Below are positions 16,111 through 25,233 of a stretch of DNA of 64,000 nt, piece by piece (the first letter of the stretch is position 1; each line of letters begins with the position of its first letter). Location: the NCBI GenBank assembly GCA_019429305.1, contig JAHYIR010000008.1:17192-81191 (forward strand), read 5' to 3'. The DNA comes from Candidatus Cloacimonadota bacterium. GTDB lineage: Bacteria; Cloacimonadota; Cloacimonadia; Cloacimonadales; JAJBBL01. The translations under genes and the position numbers were made by a program. The notes under the pieces were generated by a model. The model did no database searches, was not told the origin of the DNA, and saw only the letters and a program-made list of their open reading frames with translations.

Positions 16111-19100
16111 TTATTTTACCTTCACTATCAGATCAAGGTTTAAGACAATCGCTTGATTATCAGCCGAATTTTCAGATCTAATCAGTATAATGTTATCGCC
16201 GTTAGTAAAGTAGTTGGCTGCGATGCTGACATTTCTGGCATAATAAATGGTATCATTCTCTTCTGTTAAAGAATCGGTATATAAATTTACCGGATTACCG
16301 TTTATCCAGATAGAACTATTGCCATATGAAACAAAACTTAGCATGGCATCTCTGACTTCCCCATCTAATCTGAATCTACGCATAAAAAGAGTATCTTCGA
16401 TAATTGGCTCAATTTCAGTGTATAAAGTATCTGCAACTACAGTTTCCTCTTGGGGTATCATTAACCAAATAGGTGCAACATTAGTTCTATCCAAGCCAAT
16501 CAAATCCTTCAGTCCGTCTTTTTCATAAACTATCGACACTGCACTCCAATCCAATCTATTCAAGTTTTCAGTATAAGTAGAACGGGTAGCTAACCACTCG
16601 GAATTTGTATAAAACGAGATTTTTTCAGTCAATAAGCCCCAATCAGCAAGACGATTTTGTGCAGCTATAGTATAGCTATCATGATGATCGAGATTATGCA
16701 CAAAAGTAGTTACCAGCAGATCATACCATCCGGCACTTTCCGTCCTCAGATATGTTGCATAAGGTACTTTATAACTCTCATTAATAAAATGAACGATACT
16801 CCAGTATTCATCTTCATCATAATTTCGTAATTCTACGAGTTGATTAGAGACTTCAAAAAATCTATCCAGCTGAATTTCAATAACGTCAGCTGTATGATCG
16901 TAAACTTTAGCAATTAAAAAGAGAGCTTTCGTATTTAGCTCGATCTCAATACCCTGTTCATAACCTCTTGCTTGTTGTAACATTTTTACTATATCATCGC
17001 GATAACCATCTGCTCTATTTACTATTCTTTCTAAACGATTATCTCCCCCCGCTAAATTTTGCTGCCACCTCGTTAGTGGATTAACTCTTAAGAGTTCTGC
17101 AGGGTTAGCGTTAATAAAATTTTCTTCCATTTCATTGAGTTTGGTTTCCAAATTTGCTATTAATCTTCTATATTCTAACACTCTGTTGGCTGCATATTGA
17201 TAGTCCTCGAAATCAAGGTAGAATTCATCTAATGGCAAATAGAGGTTTTCTTGCTGATATGCTCTGTCTAATTCTTCAAATTCTCTTATCTGACTGAACA
17301 TTTGATCGTATTGCTCAGAAAGGAATAAGTCGGTTATGTGATTATACTTCTCTAATACCTTATTTCGGGCAATGTTTTCATAAAGTGTTGAAGATGAATT
17401 TCTTTGATATATATGCCGGGCTAATCTTTCAAATTCATCATTTCTACCCATATCGGCATATTTCAGTGCTACTAATTCAAGTATATCGAGAGTTCTGGGA
17501 TCATTGGGATATCTATCTGTAAATCCCAACATTACTGATACTAAGAACTCATTATCATAATGATCATGATACAATTCTAAGGCATCATAATATATATTCG
17601 CTGTACTGTCTTCTCCATAATCAATTCTTCCTGCTTCAGCATCCTCGTGCAGTTCAAGTAGAAGCTCTGATGCTAAATACTTCGTTGCCGGATTTCGAGC
17701 ATAATCTTCAATAATACTATAACGTGTATTGTATGCTTCGTATGATGAAGGATATTTAGCTATATATTCGTTTTTAAGATCTTTCGTAAGTTGCTGATCA
17801 TACATTAGTGTATCAGCAATATTCCAAGCTCTGGAGTATAATAGATACGCTTCTTCAGGACGTGATCTGTAAATAGATAACGCTGTTAGGTGTTGTACCG
17901 CTCTCTCATAGTCGTGTGCTTTAATATAAGCATCTATTGCTTCCCTTGTAAAGCCGACGTATCTCTCAATATCGGTTTCACGATATTCATACGCTAAACG
18001 CAGATACTCTGCTGCTGCCTCGAGATAAGCATTATCTATAACCAAAAGGTTGGCTTTTGCTTGCATTTGCGAACGGTAGTGGTTCTTTATATTCTCGCGG
18101 TCAGTTTCGTCTATAGAATAATCTGCAGCATTGCGGTAATATCTTTCAGACAGAGTATAATTATCTAATTTCTCATTGATTTGAGCTAAATATATATATA
18201 CGGCTCTTCTTAAATCATTGGAAACGTCAAAATCAAGAATAAGTAACAGATCTCTTTCTGCTTCAGTAAATTGTTCATCTTCAATATAAACAAGACTTCT
18301 TTTATAGAGAGCTCGTACAATATCTTCAGTATAATACTCAGAAAACTCTGATTCAGAAAATAAGGAGAGGAATTGATTCGTGTTTTGAATAAACAGATTT
18401 TTCAGTTCTGATTCGGTAATGATCAGATCATGGGTCTCATCTCGGTACGGTTGATCTTTTAGATCAGTGTATATTTGATCAAAGAGGGTTTCAATTGCCA
18501 AAAACTTTCTAAACTCATAATCAAGATGATTATTATTATCCGGATATTTCTCATTAAAATCACTGATCATTTCATGCGCTTTCAAGTAATAATACGGTTG
18601 CTCCCTAACTTGTGCAATCTCAATAATAAAATCTACTTTGTTTTTACTTTTGGTTCTAACCCATACCAGACCATCTGTATCCATAAATTCCGGAAATTCA
18701 CTATATTTGGTTACAAGGTCACTATAAGCATTAAAATTATCATCACTTTTATCATTAACAAAGCGGTTATAATATCTTGGCTCCATAAATTCGTATGCTT
18801 CTTTGATTATCTCCAATTGCTTGCTAATATCATACTGTGAGTTGTACTGATACCACTCTGATTTAGCATGGAAATGCTCTATCATCTTCTCTTTTTGAGC
18901 TACCACGAGATCTCTGACCTTTTCTTCGTCAGAAAGCATAAAGGCATAAACTCGATAAATTGTGGCGGTTGTGTCGACAATGGTGGGATTATCTATGCTT
19001 AAGGGAAACATTGTCAAATAAGCTTCATAATAATCTACTGCCTGAAAGGGAGCATTAAGATCCAATTTCAAGCTTATAGCTCTTTGTATTATCCTTTTAA

Positions 19101-20007
19101 TATGTTGTTCACTTTCAAGCATTTCTGGTAAATTATCTTTAGCAAAAACTACTGATCTGGATGTAGATAAATAATCCCCTTCATCCATTCTTTCTAAACT
19201 ATAAGCAATATTCTCTAAAGCATCTTCTTCGAAATAAGCTCTTAGTAACCTCTCGTCTTTAACCAGATTAAGTATTTTGGAAAAATCCTCTATCGCATTA
19301 GCATAACGATTAGTGCTGAAGTACGCCCAACCTCGCTGATATAAACCTAAGTATTGATAATCATCACCTTCATGACCAGCAATAAAATCTAACAGATCTT
19401 TAGCTTTTTGATAGTAAATTATCGGTTCCTCAGCATCAAGACCGATCTCATAATACAAAACCGATAATCTGTAAAGCGTTTCTGAATAGTACCTTGATTC
19501 AGGAAAATCTGTTAAAATTTCACGATAGGCAGATATCGACTCCGCTAAAGCATCTTCAGTTAAGCGAAACTCATCTCCCCACCTAATTATTGGCTCTGTG
19601 GCTCGATCTGATATCATGCGCTGAATATAGTCGTAACGCCTCTGGTCTCTCTGTTTCTTAACATAGTCCGCTGAATAATAACCAATGTTATAAAGCACAA
19701 TATCCCGTAATGGATATTCCGGATTGAACTCAAGAACTTTTCTGAAATTGTTTAAAACTAAATCAGGTTCAGAAATAAATAGTTCTGCACTCAATTCTGC
19801 TAATTTGAAGTAAAGATCATCTAATCTATAAAAATCAGGATTACGCTCGATAAAAAGTTGCATCGATTCATAGAGATTGCTTTTATATGCAAAATTTTCT
19901 TCATATAGTTCTTGGAGATCCCCATTTGATAAGATCCCTAAAATAAAAGTTACATAGAATGATAATAAAAAAGCTAATATGAGGAGAACTATTTTTCTCT
20001 GGGTCAT
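16111..20007 (-). CDS. Giant exported TPR protein (1298 residues) of the Exb-like cluster
   Basis: Begins with a signal peptide or anchor (RKIVLLILAFLLSFYVTFILGIL) and then carries TPR-like repeats for about 1000 residues, for example ALAESISAYREILTDFPESRYY, YANAIEDFSKILNL and TEAERDLLLILDFDV. The last 130 residues are different: LDGEVRDAMLSFVSYGNSSIWINGNPVNLY and NYFTNGDNIILIRSEN look like a beta-sandwich of the kind used for carbohydrate or ligand binding, though this is a visual impression. It should be a periplasmic or outer-envelope scaffold. It starts 8 bases after the preceding TPR/coiled-coil gene and precedes a small exported protein and the ExbB/ExbD genes. Myxobacterial gliding clusters also contain very long TPR proteins. 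Confidence 0.8.
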   Translation of the reverse strand: MTQRKIVLLILAFLLSFYVTFILGILSNGDLQELYEENFAYKSNLYESMQLFIERNPDFYRLDDLYFKLAELSAELFISEPDLVLNNFRKVLEFNPEYPLRDIVLYNIGYYSADYVKKQRDQRRYDYIQRMISDRATEPIIRWGDEFRLTEDALAESISAYREILTDFPESRYYSETLYRLSVLYYEIGLDAEEPIIYYQKAKDLLDFIAGHEGDDYQYLGLYQRGWAYFSTNRYANAIEDFSKILNLVKDERLLRAYFEEDALENIAYSLERMDEGDYLSTSRSVVFAKDNLPEMLESEQHIKRIIQRAISLKLDLNAPFQAVDYYEAYLTMFPLSIDNPTIVDTTATIYRVYAFMLSDEEKVRDLVVAQKEKMIEHFHAKSEWYQYNSQYDISKQLEIIKEAYEFMEPRYYNRFVNDKSDDNFNAYSDLVTKYSEFPEFMDTDGLVWVRTKSKNKVDFIIEIAQVREQPYYYLKAHEMISDFNEKYPDNNNHLDYEFRKFLAIETLFDQIYTDLKDQPYRDETHDLIITESELKNLFIQNTNQFLSLFSESEFSEYYTEDIVRALYKRSLVYIEDEQFTEAERDLLLILDFDVSNDLRRAVYIYLAQINEKLDNYTLSERYYRNAADYSIDETDRENIKNHYRSQMQAKANLLVIDNAYLEAAAEYLRLAYEYRETDIERYVGFTREAIDAYIKAHDYERAVQHLTALSIYRSRPEEAYLLYSRAWNIADTLMYDQQLTKDLKNEYIAKYPSSYEAYNTRYSIIEDYARNPATKYLASELLLELHEDAEAGRIDYGEDSTANIYYDALELYHDHYDNEFLVSVMLGFTDRYPNDPRTLDILELVALKYADMGRNDEFERLARHIYQRNSSSTLYENIARNKVLEKYNHITDLFLSEQYDQMFSQIREFEELDRAYQQENLYLPLDEFYLDFEDYQYAANRVLEYRRLIANLETKLNEMEENFINANPAELLRVNPLTRWQQNLAGGDNRLERIVNRADGYRDDIVKMLQQARGYEQGIEIELNTKALFLIAKVYDHTADVIEIQLDRFFEVSNQLVELRNYDEDEYWSIVHFINESYKVPYATYLRTESAGWYDLLVTTFVHNLDHHDSYTIAAQNRLADWGLLTEKISFYTNSEWLATRSTYTENLNRLDWSAVSIVYEKDGLKDLIGLDRTNVAPIWLMIPQEETVVADTLYTEIEPIIEDTLFMRRFRLDGEVRDAMLSFVSYGNSSIWINGNPVNLYTDSLTEENDTIYYARNVSIAANYFTNGDNIILIRSENSADNQAIVLNLDLIVKVK

Positions 20008-20015
20008 TTGTCCCC

Positions 20016-22049
20016 CTACCTATTGCCTTCATCTTCTAACTGCTGTATCAATGAGCGATATTCTCTATCTCTTCTGACATTTTCTTGGAATAAAATATCC
20101 AACAAGGCATAATCATATTTTCTGTTTATTTGATCAAGATCCCTTCTGGTCTTGTTCATTAATTCAACCGTTAATAAATATGTAATATCACCACCCTGAA
20201 ATGAATTTCTGTTTGATCTTTTCATTCTTGTAGCCACTTTTTCATGAAAACTGCTGGCAACCAAACCCTTGATTCCTGACAAACCATTACGAAGTTGCGT
20301 TAAACTTGCCAATTCTTCATTCAGTAGAATCAAATACTCATCTTCTTCATCTATAGTTCCAAACTCTCTCTCTACTTCATTTAGTAAATAAACAATTCTG
20401 TTCCTAAGTTGAGCTTTTTCATTAGTGGTCAATCCAGTAGCAGGATCTTCTAATTGATTCTCTTGCCTAACTATTTCTCTAGCTATATTAAGAGCTTTCA
20501 TATATTGATCCGATCCTACTCGATAGGACTCAATCATATTCAGATATCTTGAATAAAAGCTGTATTGGTCTCTTCTTACATCCTGCTGCTGAATAGTGAC
20601 ATTTGTTAAACTATAGAGAAACTTTGAAGTAAGAAGATCAACTCTCAGAGTATCAATATCGGATATTTGCCTTTCAATTTGTGCAACCCGTCGATCATTT
20701 GGTAAACTACTTATCCTCAGTGCTACATCATTTATATCTGTAATCAGTTTCAACAACATGACATACTCTTCATTGATCAACTTGGTATATTCTTGTTCTT
20801 CTCTATTCAAACTCGAGAAATCAAGTAAGAGATTCCTGTCTAATAGCTCTTGTAATTCATTATACTGCCTGTTTAGCTCTATCCTCTTGTTCGCAGTTGG
20901 TTCATTAATATAACTCTCAACATCATTTCTGAACTTTGCTAATAACTGCTGTTCATATTCTAATATCCCACCATAAGCTCGGTTTGCCCTTAAAACATCA
21001 TTGATCAAAGAGAATGAACTATCGTATCCTGTTTGATTGGCCTTTATACTAGCTATCATTACTATCGCATCATCATAAAAGATACTCTTCTCAGGCATCT
21101 CAATAATCTGATTCAAGTAAAACAACGCCATCTCATTGTCACCAAAAGCTCTATTTATTAAAGCAATTTCATAATACAATTCATCTGTAACTTCATTCGA
21201 AGTTATATCGAGATATTCATTGTAATATAGTAAAGATGATTGAAAATCTCCACTTTGCCCTAAGATGCGAGCCAATGAGAGAATTACAAAATCATAATAA
21301 GGGAGCAAAGAACTGGTATTCAAGGACAGTTCAATAAAATGATCAATTGCTTTCTCTGTTTGAAAACTACTGAATAAAATCAACCCGATCATTATTCTGG
21401 ATCTTAGTCCATAATCATAATCATGGATCAACCTTTCAAATAATGACTTCGCCTCAGCTAATTCTCTGATGTTATAATAAGCTTGCCCTAAATAAAACCT
21501 GCTTCTGGCATCTGCATATTGAGAAAATTTATTATGTAGAAAGATGTATTCTCTATTGTGACCATTCATTATATAGATAGTTCTTAATAGTGCTACACTT
21601 TGTCTGATCTTTGCTGAACTGGCAAAATTTTCCGTAAAATATTCCAGTTTCTCTCTCGACCTGTTAAAATCTCGCCGGTAGTAATCATACATGGCATCAT
21701 AAAACAGATAGTGATCTCGAACTATTACTGTATCTTTAAAAATATACCTGATCTCTTGATGTTTGACATCTATTTGATATGTGTCGGATTCAAGGTATGC
21801 GGACTCAAGTTCAGTAACTTTCTCATTAAATAAATCCCAGATGAGATCATTTTGATTATTTTGCTGAAATAGATTTATCTGTTCTTTTTGCGAGATTATC
21901 TCTTTCAGACGCTCGAGCTCTTCCTCAATAAGAAAGAGTAATGCTCTTTCTTGTGCAATGTATTCTTCTATCGTTTCGGAGTAAATAATTACCGGCATTA
22001 ATACTAATCCTAATAATAGGATTGATACTAACATATATATGTATTTCAT
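20016..22049 (-). CDS. Exported TPR and coiled-coil protein of the Exb-like cluster
   Basis: A 677-residue protein with a signal peptide (MKYIYMLVSILLLGLVLMPVIIYS), an N-terminal coiled coil (ERALLFLIEEELERLKEIISQKE), TPR-like repeats from about 110 to 330 (SRFYLGQAYYNIRELAEAKSLFERL, ALFYLNQIIEMPEKSIFYDDAIVMI), and a long helical, coiled-coil C-terminal half. It is the first gene of the seven-gene Exb-like operon, and its stop is 8 bases before the giant TPR gene. No catalytic motif is visible. A scaffold that links the inner-membrane motor to outer-envelope parts is a reasonable inference. Confidence 0.78.
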   Translation of the reverse strand: MKYIYMLVSILLLGLVLMPVIIYSETIEEYIAQERALLFLIEEELERLKEIISQKEQINLFQQNNQNDLIWDLFNEKVTELESAYLESDTYQIDVKHQEIRYIFKDTVIVRDHYLFYDAMYDYYRRDFNRSREKLEYFTENFASSAKIRQSVALLRTIYIMNGHNREYIFLHNKFSQYADARSRFYLGQAYYNIRELAEAKSLFERLIHDYDYGLRSRIMIGLILFSSFQTEKAIDHFIELSLNTSSLLPYYDFVILSLARILGQSGDFQSSLLYYNEYLDITSNEVTDELYYEIALINRAFGDNEMALFYLNQIIEMPEKSIFYDDAIVMIASIKANQTGYDSSFSLINDVLRANRAYGGILEYEQQLLAKFRNDVESYINEPTANKRIELNRQYNELQELLDRNLLLDFSSLNREEQEYTKLINEEYVMLLKLITDINDVALRISSLPNDRRVAQIERQISDIDTLRVDLLTSKFLYSLTNVTIQQQDVRRDQYSFYSRYLNMIESYRVGSDQYMKALNIAREIVRQENQLEDPATGLTTNEKAQLRNRIVYLLNEVEREFGTIDEEDEYLILLNEELASLTQLRNGLSGIKGLVASSFHEKVATRMKRSNRNSFQGGDITYLLTVELMNKTRRDLDQINRKYDYALLDILFQENVRRDREYRSLIQQLEDEGNR

Positions 22050-22226
22050 AGATTGTTCCCTATGGAAAAATTGTTACTGATGAATATGATAAGCTATCTG
22101 ACATAAATTTAAGTCCTTGCATCAGTAAAATAGAATCTATCAACCAGAAAGGCTCAACGATTGATGTATTGTGTTGAAGGATTGATTGGCATCATTAACT
22201 ATAGTCTCTACTTTATTATGAGGCAA

Positions 22227-23147
22227 TTATTCTTCCTCTAACAACTTCCTGATCTCTTCTAGTTCCTGTTCAGCTCTTTCTCTCTGTCGTCTTATTCTCT
22301 GTAGTTCATCCAATGATGTCCCTTCCCGTACAGGGATATATTGACGGTCGAGAGATCTAAAAGGAGATAGGTCTCTTCTGTTTTCAGGAGAAACAAAATT
22401 ATCAAACACATATGAGAGTGTTAACCCAAACTTCGGATCTCTTCGATTCCACTCTTCCATACGGTAGAGGTCAAATCTGCCTGAAAAGTTATGATAACGG
22501 TATTCAAATCCCGTGTTCCAATTGTGTCCATCGATCTCTGAAATAATAGTAAAATTACGTGCTGGTTCAAATTGCAGAGCTCCAAAGATACCTTCAAACT
22601 GTTCAGAGATCTGTACCGAACCATGAAAACGATGAGAGCCTGCTCCAACGGTTATTCTCGTTGGTAGATCTCTGAATTGGGGGATTCCACTAATTATTGT
22701 GGTTTTTGAAAATGCAATATAAATTGAATTCTGCCGATAATTACCAACATCAACGATATCAGGATAATCGGGTTTAAATGGACCCTTTGATGGTATTTTT
22801 GAAAAAAGGTTATCAACTCCTACAGCCATATCGGGTAATGTACTTGTCTCAGTTAGTAGTTTCACTTTTACATGAGCATAGTATATCTCGTCCCCTGAAG
22901 CAACAAAACCGACCTCTCCATAATTGAATAACCCAAAATTAATTCCAGTTGCCCAATTGTAGCTATAATTATCGTTCTTTCTGTCGTTTTCAGGATAAAC
23001 GTAATTATTTATCGATACTTTACCCATCAAGTGAGGCATTACATAAGCATCTGGTACTCTAACATTGCCATAATTAATAAATGGAAACGCTATTAAGTAA
23101 CCGGATAGCCCAAATAGCAACACACCTATTGCTAAGTATTTCTTCAT
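22227..23147 (-). CDS. Exported barrel-like protein with C-terminal coiled coil
   Basis: A 306-residue protein starting MKKYLAIGVLLFGLSGYLIA; I chose the ATG at 23147 because GGGGGT lies just upstream, rather than the TTG at 23159. After the signal peptide come alternating, aromatic-rich strands (YSYNWATGINFGLFNYGEVGFVA, FTIISEIDGHNWNTGFEYRYH) that suggest an outer-membrane beta-barrel resembling YjbH/DUF-type porin-like proteins. The last 35 residues (DELQRIRRQRERAEQELEEIRKLL) form a clear amphipathic coiled coil. It lies 177 bases upstream of the Exb-like operon on the same strand and may be its outer-membrane partner. The family is not recognised with certainty. Confidence 0.65.
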   Translation of the reverse strand: MKKYLAIGVLLFGLSGYLIAFPFINYGNVRVPDAYVMPHLMGKVSINNYVYPENDRKNDNYSYNWATGINFGLFNYGEVGFVASGDEIYYAHVKVKLLTETSTLPDMAVGVDNLFSKIPSKGPFKPDYPDIVDVGNYRQNSIYIAFSKTTIISGIPQFRDLPTRITVGAGSHRFHGSVQISEQFEGIFGALQFEPARNFTIISEIDGHNWNTGFEYRYHNFSGRFDLYRMEEWNRRDPKFGLTLSYVFDNFVSPENRRDLSPFRSLDRQYIPVREGTSLDELQRIRRQRERAEQELEEIRKLLEEE

Positions 23148-23159
23148 TATTACCCCCAA

Positions 23160-23725
23160 TTTGCTTCAATTTTATTGTTATTCACGTATCTACTGATTTT
23201 TGATATTATGATTAAGTGAGCATAAACATTGCTATGCGTGGATAGTTAGTATTAATCTTTATTGATTTCAATTCATCACTCCATGACTCATCTTTATCAA
23301 TTAGATTTATGATTAGTTTCATGTTATCTATATTTTATCATACTATAAGATATGTCAAGCTCTATTTCATTTTACTGTTATATTTCTTGATATCTTAAGT
23401 ACTATATCCAACAATAGTTAACTTAAGCCCCAGCTATTGTTGATCTATAAAATATGCTTTAATTCTGAAAAAACATGGTTTACAACCGACTTTGATATAA
23501 ATTTGATAACATGAAATAAGAGCTTAAATCTATCAGTTAACAGGATATTGGTATTACATTATTATAAGGGATAATTTTTATTAATGTATAAAGCATCCTG
23601 GTGAATCAAATCTATCTTCACTCGGTATCTGGATATCTCTAACATTTTTTTAGTCGATCCTAAATAATTTCATATACTGACTTTCCTTTTCCCAAGGAAG
23701 CTTAAGTAAAAAAATCAAAGAAAGG
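23160..23725. other. Gene-free intergenic stretch before the tRNA operon
   Basis: About 565 A+T-rich bases between the minus-strand barrel-like gene and the tRNA promoter. I see no plausible gene on either strand. One hairpin is present: CAACAATAG (23409-23417) pairs with CTATTGTTG (23434-23442) over a 16-base loop, without a T-run. The promoter of the minus-strand gene presumably lies here but no convincing match was found. Confidence 0.5.
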
Positions 23726-23754
23726 TTGACAAAAAAAAGGTATTTCTAAGTTTG
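23726..23754 (+). promoter_or_regulatory. Promoter of the tRNA operon
   Basis: TTGACA (23726-23731), a 15-base spacer, then TAAGTTTG (23747-23754), about 20 bases before the first tRNA. The second box matches the Bacteroidetes-type TAnnTTTG pattern. The same pairing recurs at 24085, 30116 and 56228. Confidence 0.55.
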
Positions 23755-23774
23755 ACGGAACAGATGAATTCTGT

Positions 23775-23849
23775 GGGCCTGTAACTCAGCGGTAGAGTAT
23801 CTGCCTTTTAAGCAGAGAGTCGATGATTCGAATTCATCCAGGCTCACCA
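23775..23849 (+). tRNA. tRNA-Lys (anticodon UUU)
   Basis: A full cloverleaf can be folded: acceptor stem GGGCCTG with CAGGCTC (one G-U pair), anticodon stem TCTGC/GCAGA around the loop CTTTTAA with anticodon TTT, and a T-arm with TTCGAAT. The CCA end is encoded. First gene of a three-tRNA operon. Confidence 0.95.
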
Positions 23850-23856
23850 TTTTGAT

Positions 23857-23932
23857 GGCCCCTTCGTCTAGTGGCCTAGGACTCCAGATTTTCATTCTGG
23901 CAACAGGGGTTCGATTCCCCTAGGGGTCACCA
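23857..23932 (+). tRNA. tRNA-Glu (anticodon UUC)
   Basis: Acceptor stem GGCCCCT with AGGGGTC, anticodon stem CCAGA/TCTGG around TTTTCAT with anticodon TTC, T-arm CAGGGG TTCGATT CCCCT, and encoded CCA. It lies 7 bases after tRNA-Lys and is a near copy of the next tRNA. Confidence 0.95.
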
Positions 23933-23943
23933 AAAATTCATCT

Positions 23944-24019
23944 GACCCATTCGTCTAGTGGCCTAGGACTCCAGATTCTCAGTCTGGCAACAGGGGTTCG
24001 ATTCCCCTATGGGTTACCA
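23944..24019 (+). tRNA. tRNA-Glu (anticodon CUC)
   Basis: Body almost identical to the preceding tRNA-Glu, but the anticodon loop is TTCTCAG (anticodon CTC) and the acceptor stem is GACCCAT with ATGGGTT, giving a terminal G1-U72 wobble. CCA is encoded. It looks like a recent duplication with an altered anticodon and acceptor stem. Confidence 0.93.
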
Positions 24020-24025
24020 TTTAAT

Positions 24026-24057
24026 AGTCATTACTGCTATGTAATGACTTTTTTTTT
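24026..24057 (+). terminator. Intrinsic terminator of the tRNA operon
   Basis: AGTCATTAC (24026-24034) pairs with GTAATGACT (24041-24049) over the loop TGCTAT and runs straight into a tract of nine T. Strong rho-independent signal 7 bases after the last tRNA. Confidence 0.92.
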
Positions 24058-24084
24058 AAAACAGTATATAGTTAAGCGAAAAAA

Positions 24085-24114
24085 TTGACTTGTTAATCAG
24101 AAGAGAATAGTTTG
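24085..24114 (+). promoter_or_regulatory. Promoter-like site for the Gld-type ABC operon
   Basis: TTGACT (24085-24090), a 16-base spacer, then ATAGTTTG (24107-24114). The same layout occurs upstream of the HU gene. It lies just after the tRNA terminator and leaves a leader of about 170 bases before the ATP-binding gene. Confidence 0.5.
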
Positions 24115-24294
24115 TAATAAATTGAATTATCAATACGTTAGAGAAAAGAGATGACCATTAAGTCAGGAAAGGAGATGTATAAGAGAGGTCTTGGAGAAAA
24201 TGAGCTAACTGTTTTGAGAGTTTCCATCATTAATTAAAGTAAAATTGTATCGAAATAATAACTAATATACACTAACATAAATGAAGGAGCTTAT

Positions 24295-25233
24295 ATGATC
24301 CGAATAGAGAATTTAACCAAGTATTATGGTTCTGTAAGAGCAGTAAACCGTATTAATTTTCAAGTCGGAGAGGGTGAGATCCTCGGCTTTTTAGGACCCA
24401 ATGGAGCAGGAAAATCAACAACTTTAAAGATCCTGACCTGCTTTCTTACTCCAACAGATGGCAACATTTTTATTGATCAGTATAACATCTATGAGCATTC
24501 AAAAGAAATTAGAGAACTAATTGGTTACCTCCCCGAGAATAATCCGCTTTATCTTGATATGGCTGTCTATGATTATCTTCTATTTATAGGAGAATTGCGT
24601 GGTTTAAATCAAAAAGCTTTCAATAAAAGTCTTCGTAATGTTATTGATAAGTGCGGTTTAACCGGAGTAGTATCAAAACCAATTCACACATTGTCAAAAG
24701 GTTATCGTCAACGTGTAGGTTTAGCACAAGCAATACTTCACGACCCAAAAATACTGATACTTGATGAACCAACTGCCGGTCTCGATCCTAATCAAATTAT
24801 CGAAATAAGAGATTTGATCAAGGAATTAGGAAAAGAGAAGACTTTGATCCTCTCCAGTCATATATTACAAGAGGTTCAAGCAGTCTGTAGCCGTATTGTA
24901 ATAATCAATAAAGGGGATATAGTAGCAGATGGAACACTGGATGACTTAAAAGCCAGCTTACAAGGTAAAAACAGATTAAATCTTGATCTAGTTGCAGATG
25001 ATTTTGATGCACAATTATTGAAAGCCAGCATCCCTGAACTTGATATAGTAAACATTACACCGAAAGAAGGTTTTTTATCGCTGGTATTAGAATATAGTTC
25101 TGATAGAGATCTAAGGAGCGATATATATAATTATATTAAAAAAAAGGACTGGGTTATTCTGGAAATGCATCGAGAATTTATGAGTCTGGAAGACCTGTTT
25201 AGAACATTAACAATTGAAAAAGAGGTTGCCTGA
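24295..25233 (+). CDS. gldA: ABC transporter ATP-binding protein, GldA-like
   Basis: A 312-residue ATPase of the ABC-2 exporter type. Walker A is GPNGAGKST (near residue 38), the signature is LSKGYRQRVGLAQA, Walker B is ILILDEPTAGLDP, and the switch His is in LSSHILQEV. A C-terminal extension of about 90 residues follows the ATPase domain, as in GldA and NosF-type proteins. AAGGAG precedes the ATG. The stop overlaps the start of the permease gene. Gene order ATPase, permease, GldG-like, DUF4340 matches the set that in flavobacteria supports gliding and elsewhere is common without gliding, so the symbol denotes family likeness only. Confidence 0.88.
   Translation: MIRIENLTKYYGSVRAVNRINFQVGEGEILGFLGPNGAGKSTTLKILTCFLTPTDGNIFIDQYNIYEHSKEIRELIGYLPENNPLYLDMAVYDYLLFIGELRGLNQKAFNKSLRNVIDKCGLTGVVSKPIHTLSKGYRQRVGLAQAILHDPKILILDEPTAGLDPNQIIEIRDLIKELGKEKTLILSSHILQEVQAVCSRIVIINKGDIVADGTLDDLKASLQGKNRLNLDLVADDFDAQLLKASIPELDIVNITPKEGFLSLVLEYSSDRDLRSDIYNYIKKKDWVILEMHREFMSLEDLFRTLTIEKEVA

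Noticed and set aside
24151..24237. Possible 28-residue leader peptide upstream of the ABC operon
   Set aside because: Short, no recognisable sequence, weak ribosome-binding site, and no sign of an attenuator. Chance is enough to explain it.
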